The notes below the pieces were generated by a model that was not told the DNA's origin, did no database searches, and saw only the letters and a program-made list of their open reading frames with translations. 64,000 bases of DNA from NCBI GenBank assembly GCA_020639295.1, contig JACKGY010000003.1:806001-870000 (forward strand), read 5' to 3'. The position numbers and the translations under genes are program-made. Positions 1 to 7,799 of the stretch are shown piece after piece; position 1 is the first letter of the stretch; each line of letters opens with the position of its first letter. The stretch comes from Planctomycetota bacterium (lineage in GTDB: Bacteria; Planctomycetota; GCA-002687715; DRQF01).

Positions 1-644
1 TGGTGAGCACGGACGTCCTCGGCCCCCTCGGCCCCCTGGGCAGCGCCTGGACCGAGTACTTCATCGACATCCCGGCCTTCTCCGGCCAGACCGTGCAGCT
101 CCAGTTCCGCGGCCGGACCGATGGCGGCGCCGCCACCAACGACATCGCCCTCGACGATGTCTCGGTGTTCAACTTCGTGCCCGGCGCCGGCCAGGCGCCG
201 CGTTCCGGCATCGCGATGCTGGACATCAACTCGGCGAACAGCCCCGGCCTGAGCAGCATCCAGTCGCTGGACAACGGTCCCTACACCACCAGGATCACCG
301 GTGGCGAGCGGATCACCTTCAGCTTCATCGGCGAGGCGAACCGCCCGGTCGTCCTCCTCTTCGGCAGCCTGAACGTCGGCGCCGCCAGCTACGGCGCCGT
401 CGGCCAGCTCGACATCGGCGGCCCGGTCGGAACGACCGGCGTCCCGAGTGGCATCCTCCTGTTCGGTGACGGCAACCAGCCGAGCGGCTTCAACGTGTTC
501 TTCAACACGGGGCCCGCCGGCTCGAGCTCGATCTACTTCACCATGCCCTTCTTCCCCACCGGCGTGCTCACCACCTTCCAGGGGATCCTTCCCTGGGTCG
601 GTGGCGTCGCCATCAGCAACGCGGTCGAAGTGACCATCTACTGA
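1..644 (+). CDS. Secreted modular protein, family A (C-terminal fragment, cut by window edge)
   Basis: The reading frame is open from the first base and ends at 644, so only the C-terminal part is present. The visible part matches the end of the full-length paralogs at 667-2604, 30826-32859 and 33211-35247. It starts in the tail of a MAM-like jelly-roll, marked by a DIALDDVSVF stretch near residue 47, and continues into the roughly 150-residue C-terminal domain of the family. That domain carries the GQAPRSGIAMLDIN, GQLDIGGP and LTTFQG landmarks and a final SNAVEVTIY. The next gene begins 22 bases downstream on the same strand, so the two probably form a tandem pair. No enzymatic motif is visible. 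An extracellular or cell-surface role is inferred from the signal peptides of the complete paralogs. Confidence 0.8.
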   Translation, partial: VSTDVLGPLGPLGSAWTEYFIDIPAFSGQTVQLQFRGRTDGGAATNDIALDDVSVFNFVPGAGQAPRSGIAMLDINSANSPGLSSIQSLDNGPYTTRITGGERITFSFIGEANRPVVLLFGSLNVGAASYGAVGQLDIGGPVGTTGVPSGILLFGDGNQPSGFNVFFNTGPAGSSSIYFTMPFFPTGVLTTFQGILPWVGGVAISNAVEVTIY

Positions 645-666
645 GAAGGAGGAAGGAGAGACACTC

Positions 667-2604
667 ATGAACACCAACACTCGAGCCCTGACCCGGATCG
701 CCCTCACCGCCGTCATCGCGCTGATGATGGCGAGTGGAGCGTTCGCCCAGTTCAGCCTCACCACGACCTTTGCCGGTGGCAACGGTCAGAGCGGCAACAT
801 GTTCGACGTGTCGCCGGCGGCCGGCGGCGTCATCATCAACTCGTTCGACATCAACCTGCAGTCCTCGGGAACGGTCGAGATCTATGCGGTGACCGGTGGC
901 GGCAGCTACGTGGGCAATGAGGCCAACTCGGCGGCCTGGACCATGCTGGCCAGCCTCTCGGTGACCTCGCTCGGCAGCGGCATCGCCACGCCCCTCAACC
1001 TGAGCCTCGGCTACGTCGTGGCCCCGGGCACGACCCAGGGCTTCTACATCACCGGCACCACCACATCGGTCTCCTACACCAATGGCTCCGCGGCGGGCGC
1101 CCTCTATGCCTCCGACGCGAACCTCAATTTCTACGAGGGCATCGGCGTCGCCTATCCCTTCAGCAGCACCTTCTCGCCGCGCATCTGGAACGGCACGATC
1201 CACTATGGCCTGCTGTCGACCGTGGCCGACGACATCGCCCTCACGGCGGTGACCTCGCCGGTCGGGCAGAGCTTCACCTGCACGCCGCTCAGCGCCACGG
1301 AGACCGTGACCATCGACCTCCGCAACTACGGCATGAACCCGGTGCCGGCCGGCACGACCCTGCTCCTCAACTACCAGGTGGACAACCAGATCCCGGTCAC
1401 CGAAGCCCTGCTCCTGCCCTCGGCGATGACGGTCGGCGCCCTGCAGACCTACAGCTTCCTCGCTCCGGCCGACTTCTCGGTCCCCGGCCCGCACACCCTG
1501 TCCGTCTCGGCCACCTACGTCGCCGACCTCGACCCGACCAACGACACCCGGGTCGTCACCGTCGACAGCGGCGCCGCCTACCTGGTCAACTACCCCTACG
1601 TCGAGGATCTGGACGGCCTGAACCTCGGCACCACCCTGGCTCCGCCAGGCTGGGGCCAGGACCCGACCGACGCCACCGGCAGCTACTCCGACTGGGAGTT
1701 CCGCGACAACGCGACGCCGAACGGCAACACCGGCCCGAACGGCGATCTCTCCGGCAGCGGCATCTTCGCCTACGTCGACGATCGGGGCGAGTTCAGCGCC
1801 GTCAACCTCCGGACCCCCTGCTTCGACCTGAGTGCCCTCGCGGTCCCGCGCCTGGGCTTCTACCTGCACAGCTTCAACAACTCGATCCCCGGCACCGACG
1901 ACGCCACCCTGTCGATCGACGTGATCTCGCAGTCGACCGGCATGACCACGACGGACGCCCTCGGACCGCTGGGTCACCAGGGCGCCAACTGGACCTACCA
2001 TACTCTCGATCTGAGTGCCTGGGCCGCCGACACCGTGCAGATCGTCTTCCGGGTCAGCAACTTCAATGGTCAGTCGAAGCACGACATCGCGATCGACGAC
2101 GTCGCCGTCTTCGAGATCGTGCCGACCCCCGGCCAGAGCCCGCAGGTCGGCCTCGCGGTCATGGACATCAACAAGGCCCGCAACGCCAACCAGCAGGGCA
2201 CCTACGTGGCCAGCACGGGTCCCTACTACGGTCACACGAACAGCGGGGAGACCCTGGCCTTCTCCTTCCAGGGCGAGCCGAACCGGGCCATCGTCCTCCT
2301 CGCGGGTCCGCTGAATCCGGTCGCGGCGACCTTCGCCAACGTCGGTCAGTTCGACATCGGTGGCCCGATCAACGGGAGCACGGGTCTGCCGACCCAGATC
2401 ACGGTGCTGGCGGACGGCGGCAACGCGATGGGTCTCAACGCCTTCTTCGTGACCGGACCGACCGGCCAGTGCGACCTCGGCTTCGGCGTCCCGACCCTGC
2501 CGGCGAACGTCGTCCTGACCACCTTCCAGGCGGCGATGTTCACCAGCGGCGTCAACGGCGCCCCGATCGCGCTCAGCAACGCGATCGAGGTCCGGGTCAA
2601 CTGA
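667..2604 (+). CDS. Secreted modular protein, family A (MAM-like, with CARDB-like and conserved C-terminal domains)
   Basis: This 645-residue protein has a clear signal peptide (basic start, hydrophobic core, AFA cleavage before Gln28). Four parts follow: an N-terminal beta-sandwich (about 28-185), a CARDB-like Ig domain (about 187-310), a MAM-like jelly-roll (about 311-485) ending in DIAIDDVAVFEI, and a C-terminal domain (about 488-645) with GQFDIGGP and ending SNAIEVRVN. The start is set by a purine-rich GGAGGAAGGAGAG run a few bases upstream. A terminator hairpin follows the stop. Paralogs lie just upstream and at 30.8, 33.2 and 42.2 kb. MAM and CARDB domains usually serve adhesion or protein contact in extracellular proteins; the role here is unknown. 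The domain calls come from sequence pattern only. Confidence 0.85.
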   Translation: MNTNTRALTRIALTAVIALMMASGAFAQFSLTTTFAGGNGQSGNMFDVSPAAGGVIINSFDINLQSSGTVEIYAVTGGGSYVGNEANSAAWTMLASLSVTSLGSGIATPLNLSLGYVVAPGTTQGFYITGTTTSVSYTNGSAAGALYASDANLNFYEGIGVAYPFSSTFSPRIWNGTIHYGLLSTVADDIALTAVTSPVGQSFTCTPLSATETVTIDLRNYGMNPVPAGTTLLLNYQVDNQIPVTEALLLPSAMTVGALQTYSFLAPADFSVPGPHTLSVSATYVADLDPTNDTRVVTVDSGAAYLVNYPYVEDLDGLNLGTTLAPPGWGQDPTDATGSYSDWEFRDNATPNGNTGPNGDLSGSGIFAYVDDRGEFSAVNLRTPCFDLSALAVPRLGFYLHSFNNSIPGTDDATLSIDVISQSTGMTTTDALGPLGHQGANWTYHTLDLSAWAADTVQIVFRVSNFNGQSKHDIAIDDVAVFEIVPTPGQSPQVGLAVMDINKARNANQQGTYVASTGPYYGHTNSGETLAFSFQGEPNRAIVLLAGPLNPVAATFANVGQFDIGGPINGSTGLPTQITVLADGGNAMGLNAFFVTGPTGQCDLGFGVPTLPANVVLTTFQAAMFTSGVNGAPIALSNAIEVRVN

Positions 2605-2631
2605 TCCCGGCCGCCATCCCGACGACGTCAG

Positions 2632-2656
2632 AGGGGAGGCCCCCGGGGCCTCCCCT
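2632..2656 (+). terminator. Rho-independent terminator after the family A gene
   Basis: A 12-bp GC-rich inverted repeat (AGGGGAGGCCCC and its complement) is followed by TTCTTCGTT. It lies 28 bases after the stop at 2604 and before the ferredoxin promoter region. Confidence 0.7.
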
Positions 2657-2658
2657 TC

Positions 2659-2688
2659 TTCGTTGCCGGAGAGATTCTCGGCTATACT
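2659..2688 (+). promoter_or_regulatory. Putative promoter of the ferredoxin/CofD-like pair
   Basis: TATACT at 2683-2688 is a good -10 hexamer 28 bases before the start codon. The best -35 candidate, TTCGTT at 2659-2664, is weak with an 18-base spacer. The GCTATACTCCG context recurs in other putative promoters here, for example before 63419. Confidence 0.4.
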
Positions 2689-2716
2689 CCGACGACCGAG
2701 GACCAAGGAGCGGACG

Positions 2717-3091
2717 ATGATGGGGGCTACCGAGCCGAAGGCGACCCCAAGACGCGATGCCAGCCATCACGTCTTCCTCTGCGCCGATCCGAGCCGACCG
2801 AGCTGCTGCGATCCGGAACTGGGCCGCACGGCCTGGCGGCATCTGAAGGAACTCTGCGCCCGGCTCGAGCGCGAGCAGGGGCTGATCGTGCTGCGCAGCA
2901 AGGCCGATTGCCTGCGCGTCTGCGCCGAAGGCCCCATCGCGTTGGTCTACCCGGAAGGCGTCTGGTACCGGAACTGCAGCCCGGCCAACCTCGACCGCAT
3001 CGCCGCCGAGCACCTGATCGGCGGCCGACCGGTGGCGGACCTGCTCATCGGCCTGGCGCCCCTCCGTGGTCCCGAGGAGGCCCGGTCGTGA
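2717..3091 (+). CDS. Thioredoxin-like [2Fe-2S] ferredoxin
   Basis: The 124-residue product looks like a thioredoxin-fold (2Fe-2S) ferredoxin, an electron carrier. Cysteines sit at 22, 30, 31, 47, 65, 69 and 87. The CLRVC pair at 65-69, followed by AEGP and a VYPEGVWY strand, matches the second half of the cluster site in this family; the first two ligands are probably Cys22 and Cys30 or 31. The C-terminal stretch (about 90-107: NLDRIAAEHLIGGRPV) is also typical. AAGGAG lies six bases before the chosen ATG; an in-frame ATG directly follows it. The stop overlaps the start of the CofD-like gene (GTGA), so the two are probably translationally coupled. The redox partner is unknown. Confidence 0.85.
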   Translation: MMGATEPKATPRRDASHHVFLCADPSRPSCCDPELGRTAWRHLKELCARLEREQGLIVLRSKADCLRVCAEGPIALVYPEGVWYRNCSPANLDRIAAEHLIGGRPVADLLIGLAPLRGPEEARS

Positions 3092-4281
3092 CCCGCATCC
3101 CGATCTCCCGGCTGGCCAGGCTCCCCGACCCGCTCCGCCTGGAGCGATTCCGCAGGGCCCCCGAGCTCGGGCCACGCATCCTCTTCTTCAGCGGCGGCTC
3201 CGCCCTCAAGGAGTTGAGCCGGGAGCTGAAGCAATACAGCCACAACAGCATCCACCTGGTGACGCCCTTCGATTCCGGCGGCAGCTCGGAGTCCCTACGC
3301 CGGGCCTTCAAGATGCCCTCGGTCGGCGACCTGCGCAGTCGCCTTCTGTCGCTCGCCGACGAGCGCCTCGCCGGCAACCGGGAGATCGTGGAGCTGTTCT
3401 CGCGCCGCCTCCCTCACGGTGAGAGCGCCGTGCGGCTCCGGACCCGCCTGGACGATCTCGTGGCCGGTCGCGACGAGCTGATGTCGCAGGTCCCGGCGCC
3501 GGTCGCCCGCATCCTGCGCAGTCACCTCCGCACCTTCGTCCGCCGGATGCCCGCCGACTTCGACCTCGCCGGCGCGAGCCTCGGCAACCTGGCCCTCACC
3601 GGCGGCTACCTGGAGCACGGCCGCGACATCGACTCGGTCGCCTACCTCTACAGCCGGCTCCTGGAGGTCCGCGGCCAGGTGCGCTGCATCGTGGACGCCC
3701 ATCTCGATCTGGCCGCCGAACTGGTCGACGGCTCGCGTCTCGGACGCCAGCACCTGCTCACCGCGAAGGAGGCCCCGCCGATCAGCTCGCCGGTGCGGAA
3801 CATCCGCCTGGTCGACCGCGAGAACGGTGACGCCGACACCAGCGTCGCGATCGAACGTTCGGTCGGCATGGCGATCACCGAAGCCGATCTCATCGTCTAT
3901 CCCATGGGCAGCTTCTACTCGAGCCTCGCAGCCAACCTGTTGCCCAAGGGCGTCGGCTCGGCGATCGGCCGCGCCGGCTGTCCGCGACTCTACGTGCCCA
4001 GCAGCGACCGCGACCCCGAGATGCTCGGCCTGTCGGTCGGCGCGGCCGCGGAGTACATCGTCAGAACGGTGACCGGCCGGGAGGCGATCGAGGCCGCCCG
4101 GGGCGAGGCACTCGATCTGGTCCTCGTGGACAGCAAGGCCGGCCTCTATCCGGCCGGCCTCGAACTCGAACGCATCCAGGCGCTGGGCGCGCAGGTCGTC
4201 GACCTCGACCTGACCACCGGCAGCTCGGCGCCCCTGCTCGACGCCGCGAAGCTGGCCGCCGTCCTGCTCTCCCTCTGCTGA
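3088..4281 (+). CDS. CofD/YvcK-like protein (GAK-type subgroup likely)
   Basis: The 397-residue product resembles the CofD/YvcK superfamily, which includes 2-phospho-L-lactate transferase and the regulator YvcK. A glycine-rich FFSGGSALKELSREL loop is at about 34-47, and the GGSSESLR plus PSVGDLRSRL signature follows at about 64-85. The wording of these motifs recalls the CofD-like proteins annotated with the so-called GAK system, but no ATP-grasp or HprK-like partner is visible here. I start at GTG 3088, preceded by GAGGAGG seven bases upstream and overlapping the ferredoxin stop; a longer open frame exists upstream but runs over the ferredoxin gene. Substrate unknown. The stop codon lies in a hairpin shared with the convergent ppx gene. 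Confidence 0.75.
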   Translation: MTRIPISRLARLPDPLRLERFRRAPELGPRILFFSGGSALKELSRELKQYSHNSIHLVTPFDSGGSSESLRRAFKMPSVGDLRSRLLSLADERLAGNREIVELFSRRLPHGESAVRLRTRLDDLVAGRDELMSQVPAPVARILRSHLRTFVRRMPADFDLAGASLGNLALTGGYLEHGRDIDSVAYLYSRLLEVRGQVRCIVDAHLDLAAELVDGSRLGRQHLLTAKEAPPISSPVRNIRLVDRENGDADTSVAIERSVGMAITEADLIVYPMGSFYSSLAANLLPKGVGSAIGRAGCPRLYVPSSDRDPEMLGLSVGAAAEYIVRTVTGREAIEAARGEALDLVLVDSKAGLYPAGLELERIQALGAQVVDLDLTTGSSAPLLDAAKLAAVLLSLC

Positions 4282-4298
4282 GCGAAGGCTCGCTCAGC
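4277..4298. terminator. Bidirectional hairpin spanning both convergent stop codons
   Basis: A perfect 9-bp inverted repeat (GCTGAGCGA, loop AGGC, TCGCTCAGC) contains the stop codons of the CofD-like gene (+) and ppx (-). There is no strong T run on either side, so termination is inferred from position and symmetry. Confidence 0.55.
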
Positions 4299-5796
4299 TC
4301 TGCAGCTCGAAGTCGATGCCGAGGGCGCCGATCTCGTTGCGATCGCGGCGGAGATCCTCCCAGGTCAGCGGATGCCGCTCCTTGAATCCGGCCGGGAACT
4401 CGAGGACCAGGCCGCCGTCGGCAGCCCGAGCCCGGAGCTTGCGGGCCGCGACGTCGCTGCGACTGCGGTGCAGGAGGACGGCGACCCGCAGCAGCACGGC
4501 CAGCTTGCGGGCCATCGGACGCAGGCGGTTCGGCAGCACGACGAAGGAGTCCGGGCGCGGCTTGCGCCGCTGGTTCTCGACCACCGCGGCGAGCAGCTGC
4601 TGGTCGTCGCGGGAGAACCCGGGCATCGTCGCGTTCTGGATCAGATAGGCGCCGTGGCGATTGTGATGCGTCCACGATACCGCCAGTCCGATCTCGTGCA
4701 GGCGCGCGGCCCAACCGAGCAGGCGGAGCGGCTCGGCGCCATCGAGCCGCCAGGGGCCGGCACAGGCCTCGAGCAGGCGCCGGGCGCTCCGCTCGACCCG
4801 GCTCGCCTGGCGCCGATCGACGTGGAAACGGTCTTCGAAGGTCCTGATGCTGCGTTCGCGAACGTCCTCGTCGCGCAGCCGCCCCATCATGTCGTAGATG
4901 ATGCCCTCGCGCAGCGCGCCGCTCGAGACCACCATCCGCTCGATCGCGAGGCTCTTGAACAGGGCGGTCAGGATGGCGAGCCCGCCGGCGAAGACCGGAG
5001 CCCGGTCGGCCTTCAGGCCGAAGGACTCGAAGCCTCGCGGATCGCCCATCTCCACCAGCATCTTGCCGAGGGTCTTCACGCCGGCGGCGTCGATCCCGCT
5101 CCCGGCACCCTCGAGACCAGCCAGCACCGCCTCGACCGCCCGGATCGTGCCGGAGGCGCCGATCGCCTCGTCGAATCCGAGCTGCTTGAACTGGTTCTCG
5201 ATGGTGACCAGCTCGCTCTGGGCGGCGAGCACGGCGGCCTTGAAGCTCTTCTTGTCAGCCTTGCCGTCCTTGCCGAAGAACTGCTGCGACCAGCTCACGC
5301 AGCCCATGTAGAGGCTGTGGACCTCGACCGGGTCGAAGCGGCGCCCGAGGATGCACTCGGTCGAGCCGCCGCCGATGTCCACGACCAGCTGACTCGAGCC
5401 TTCGAGAGCCGTGCTGTGGGCGACACCGAGATGGATCATGCGGGCCTCCTCGGCGCCGGAGATGATCTCGATCGGAACGCCGAGGCAGTCTTCGGCCAGC
5501 TCGAGAAAGTCGCCCGGACTCTTGGCCCGACGCAGCGTGTTGGTGCCCACCGCGCGCACCCTGATGTTCGGGGTCTCGCGAATGCGCTGGGCGAACATCT
5601 TCAGGCAGATCAAGGCCCGGCTCCGGGACTCGGCGTCGAGCCGTCCGTCCTCGTCGAGCCCGCCGGCAAGCCGGACCGGCTCGCGGATCCGGTCGACGAC
5701 GACCGGCTCTCCGTTCACCAGGCGGGCGATCACCATGTGGAAACTGTTGGAACCCAGGTCCACCGCCGCGATGCGCTCCGGCTCCTTGTCCACCAT
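4294..5796 (-). CDS. ppx: Exopolyphosphatase / pppGpp phosphohydrolase family protein
   Basis: This 500-residue protein has the ASKHA-fold signatures of Ppx/GppA, which remove terminal phosphate from polyphosphate or pppGpp. An AVDLGSNSFHMVIA phosphate-1 motif is at 11-24, GAEEARMIHLGV at about 115-125, and the phosphate-2 motif DIGGGSTECI at 140-149. The C-terminal third (about 330-500) looks like the helical HD-type domain of long Ppx/GppA proteins, with a WAARLHEIGLAVSWTHHNRHGAYLI stretch. The ATG at 5796 is chosen because AGGGGAG lies just upstream and the family motif starts ten residues later; the frame is open further upstream. Ppx and GppA activity cannot be told apart from sequence. 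Confidence 0.88.
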   Translation of the reverse strand: MVDKEPERIAAVDLGSNSFHMVIARLVNGEPVVVDRIREPVRLAGGLDEDGRLDAESRSRALICLKMFAQRIRETPNIRVRAVGTNTLRRAKSPGDFLELAEDCLGVPIEIISGAEEARMIHLGVAHSTALEGSSQLVVDIGGGSTECILGRRFDPVEVHSLYMGCVSWSQQFFGKDGKADKKSFKAAVLAAQSELVTIENQFKQLGFDEAIGASGTIRAVEAVLAGLEGAGSGIDAAGVKTLGKMLVEMGDPRGFESFGLKADRAPVFAGGLAILTALFKSLAIERMVVSSGALREGIIYDMMGRLRDEDVRERSIRTFEDRFHVDRRQASRVERSARRLLEACAGPWRLDGAEPLRLLGWAARLHEIGLAVSWTHHNRHGAYLIQNATMPGFSRDDQQLLAAVVENQRRKPRPDSFVVLPNRLRPMARKLAVLLRVAVLLHRSRSDVAARKLRARAADGGLVLEFPAGFKERHPLTWEDLRRDRNEIGALGIDFELQS

Positions 5797-5995
5797 CGAT
5801 TCGCTCCCCTGGACCGTGCCGCCCGACTCTATCCCTTGGCTGGCGGGGACCAATCGCCGCCCCAATATCCAACGCGAGTCCACCTGAATCTAACCGGAAC
5901 TTCACGGAAGGCGAGGAGCATGGTCCGGAACCGCGTCGAGGCATCCAGGGTGGCTGCCGGGAGGGCGCGAAAGATCAACGAAGAGGATCACGTCG

Positions 5996-6517
5996 ATGAA
6001 GACCAGCCTGGCCATGATCTTGGCGATGCTGTTCGCCCTCGCGGCCTGCGCGAGTGACGACCAGATGTCCGAGAGCAAGTCCGACAGCAGCATGACGACC
6101 GCGAAGAGCGGCCCGATGGCGGCTCCGAACTACGCCTTCCCGGGTTTCGCCGTCTACGAATCGGACGGCCGCCTGTGGATCTTCCGTGAGGGTGGCAAGG
6201 GCCAGATGGAGTTCGTGAAGGATGGCGAGCCTTCCGAGTCGGTCACGATGATCGGCGCCGGCCCCAACCGGATGACCATCAAGTCCGACGACCGGGAGAC
6301 GCTGCTCTCCTACGTGTCCACCAAGCCGGGCTTCCGCGTCTTCGTCCACGACGATCGGCTCTGGGTCTTCCGTGAAGGCAGCGAGGCCCTCACCGAGTAC
6401 CTGAGCTCCGGCGTGCCGGCCGAATGCGCCACCAAGGTGGGCGCGGGCCCGCGGCGCGAGACCGTGCGCTCCGCCGACCTGGAGACGATCGAGGCCTACC
6501 TCGCCGCCTGGCGCTGA
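5996..6517 (+). CDS. Lipoprotein with a tandem ~60-residue repeat
   Basis: The 173-residue product has a lipoprotein signal with an LAAC lipobox (Cys18), so it should be membrane-anchored. After a Ser/Lys-rich linker there are two copies of one module, at about 49-108 and 111-171. Each reads GF-V----DRLWxFREG, an acidic stretch, VGAGP or IGAGP, an RxT run, and a closing ETI/ETL helix. The copies align along their whole length with many substitutions, so the duplication is old. I do not recognise the module. A perfect hairpin follows the stop by 21 bases, consistent with a single-gene transcript. Confidence 0.75.
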   Translation: MKTSLAMILAMLFALAACASDDQMSESKSDSSMTTAKSGPMAAPNYAFPGFAVYESDGRLWIFREGGKGQMEFVKDGEPSESVTMIGAGPNRMTIKSDDRETLLSYVSTKPGFRVFVHDDRLWVFREGSEALTEYLSSGVPAECATKVGAGPRRETVRSADLETIEAYLAAWR

Positions 6518-6538
6518 ATCCCGACCGGAGCGAGTCAC

Positions 6539-6569
6539 GGACGCCCGCATGCCCGGCATGCGGGCGTCC
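6539..6569 (+). terminator. Terminator-like hairpin after the repeat lipoprotein
   Basis: A perfect 14-bp inverted repeat (GGACGCCCGCATGC, loop CCG, then its complement) lies 21 bases after the stop. No T run follows, so it may be a terminator or a transcript-protecting hairpin. Confidence 0.55.
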
Positions 6570-6735
6570 TGCATTTCCACCCGCCCGACCTTCGTCTCGC
6601 CTTTACCTGGCCGACTCATCGCCCACCCGAACCGCCCTCCCGAATCCCATCGAGCCCACCCCTTGGTCCTCACATGGGCGCTCTACCCTTTCATCGTGCG
6701 GTCATGGTGACCGCCGACCTTCGGAGCAGATCTCC

Positions 6736-7782
6736 ATGAAGACCCTCGCCGTCATCGTCCTTGCCACCGCCGCGATCCTCGGCTTCGTCGCCCTGCGGGT
6801 GTCGCATCCCGTCAGCGTCGCGCAGCCCGAGTCGATCCGGCCCGAGGTCCATCCCGGCTTCGAGGGCGAGCTGCCCGCCTCGCTCCGCGACCTCGGTCTC
6901 TTCACGGACCTGTCCCGTCTCGAACCGGCGGAAGGCGTCCTTCCCTACGAGGTGCGCTATCCGCTGTGGAGCGACGGCACCCACAAGATCCGCCACGCCT
7001 ACATCCCCGCCGGCAGCAAGCTCGCGGTCGACGGCGACGGTCAGTTCCACTTCCCGGATGGCACCATCCTCTGCAAGACCTTCGAGCTCCAGTCCGGCGA
7101 CGCCCTGCATCGGGTCGAGACCCGGGTCCTCGCCAAGCAGAACGGCCGCTGGCAGTACGGTGCCTACGTCTGGCGTCAGGGCAGCGACGACGCCAGCCTG
7201 AGCAACGGTCAGGCCTTCGACACCGGCCTCAGCGTTCCCGGCGGCAAGGAGACCTACAGCGTTCCCGGCCGCCTCACCTGCCTCCAGTGCCACGCCGCCG
7301 CGCCCGACGTCGCGGTGGGCTTCGCGCCCTACCAGCTCGAAGACGCCATGCTCGAGACCCTGCGCGAACGCGGTCAGCTCGAGATCGAGCCGGCGGCGAT
7401 CCCCTATCGCGAGATCCGCGCCGACAACGATCTCGAGCGCCACGCCATCGGCTACATCGCCGGCAACTGCGCGCACTGCCACAACCCCTCGAGCAGCGCC
7501 TTCGTCGGCGACGAGCTCGACCTCCGTCCCCACATGGTCAAGGCCGCCATCGGTCGCGAGGCCCACCGCCTGCAGCGCCCCGGCATGACCAGCATCATCG
7601 ATCCCGGCCACGCCGACTCGAGCGTCATGCTGCGCCTCTTCGAGCGCAGCTTCCTGGTGCGCGATGGCCTCGAGGTCAAGATGCCCCCGATCGGCAACCA
7701 GATCGTGGACCCGAAGGGCCGCGAGCTGATCCGCGACTGGATCGGCTCCCTCGGCCGCGAGTCCGCCAGCTCCGCCCGTTGA
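6736..7782 (+). CDS. Diheme c-type cytochrome family protein
   Basis: The 348-residue product has an N-terminal membrane or signal segment (about 3-21) and two heme c motifs, CLQCH at 182-186 and CAHCH at 245-249. The segment PYEVRYPLWSDGTHKIRHAYIPAG and the closing KMPPIGNQIVDPKG match the conserved layout of cytochrome-like proteins found with, or fused to, PQQ-dependent sugar dehydrogenases (the SO2930/HNE_0200 type group, from memory). The downstream neighbour is such a dehydrogenase, 17 bases away, so this protein probably takes electrons from it in the periplasm. The ATG at 6736 has GGAG nine bases upstream. The open frame continues upstream over the previous gene and was rejected as a start. 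Confidence 0.83.
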   Translation: MKTLAVIVLATAAILGFVALRVSHPVSVAQPESIRPEVHPGFEGELPASLRDLGLFTDLSRLEPAEGVLPYEVRYPLWSDGTHKIRHAYIPAGSKLAVDGDGQFHFPDGTILCKTFELQSGDALHRVETRVLAKQNGRWQYGAYVWRQGSDDASLSNGQAFDTGLSVPGGKETYSVPGRLTCLQCHAAAPDVAVGFAPYQLEDAMLETLRERGQLEIEPAAIPYREIRADNDLERHAIGYIAGNCAHCHNPSSSAFVGDELDLRPHMVKAAIGREAHRLQRPGMTSIIDPGHADSSVMLRLFERSFLVRDGLEVKMPPIGNQIVDPKGRELIRDWIGSLGRESASSAR

Positions 7783-7799
7783 ATCGCCAAGGAGTTCCC

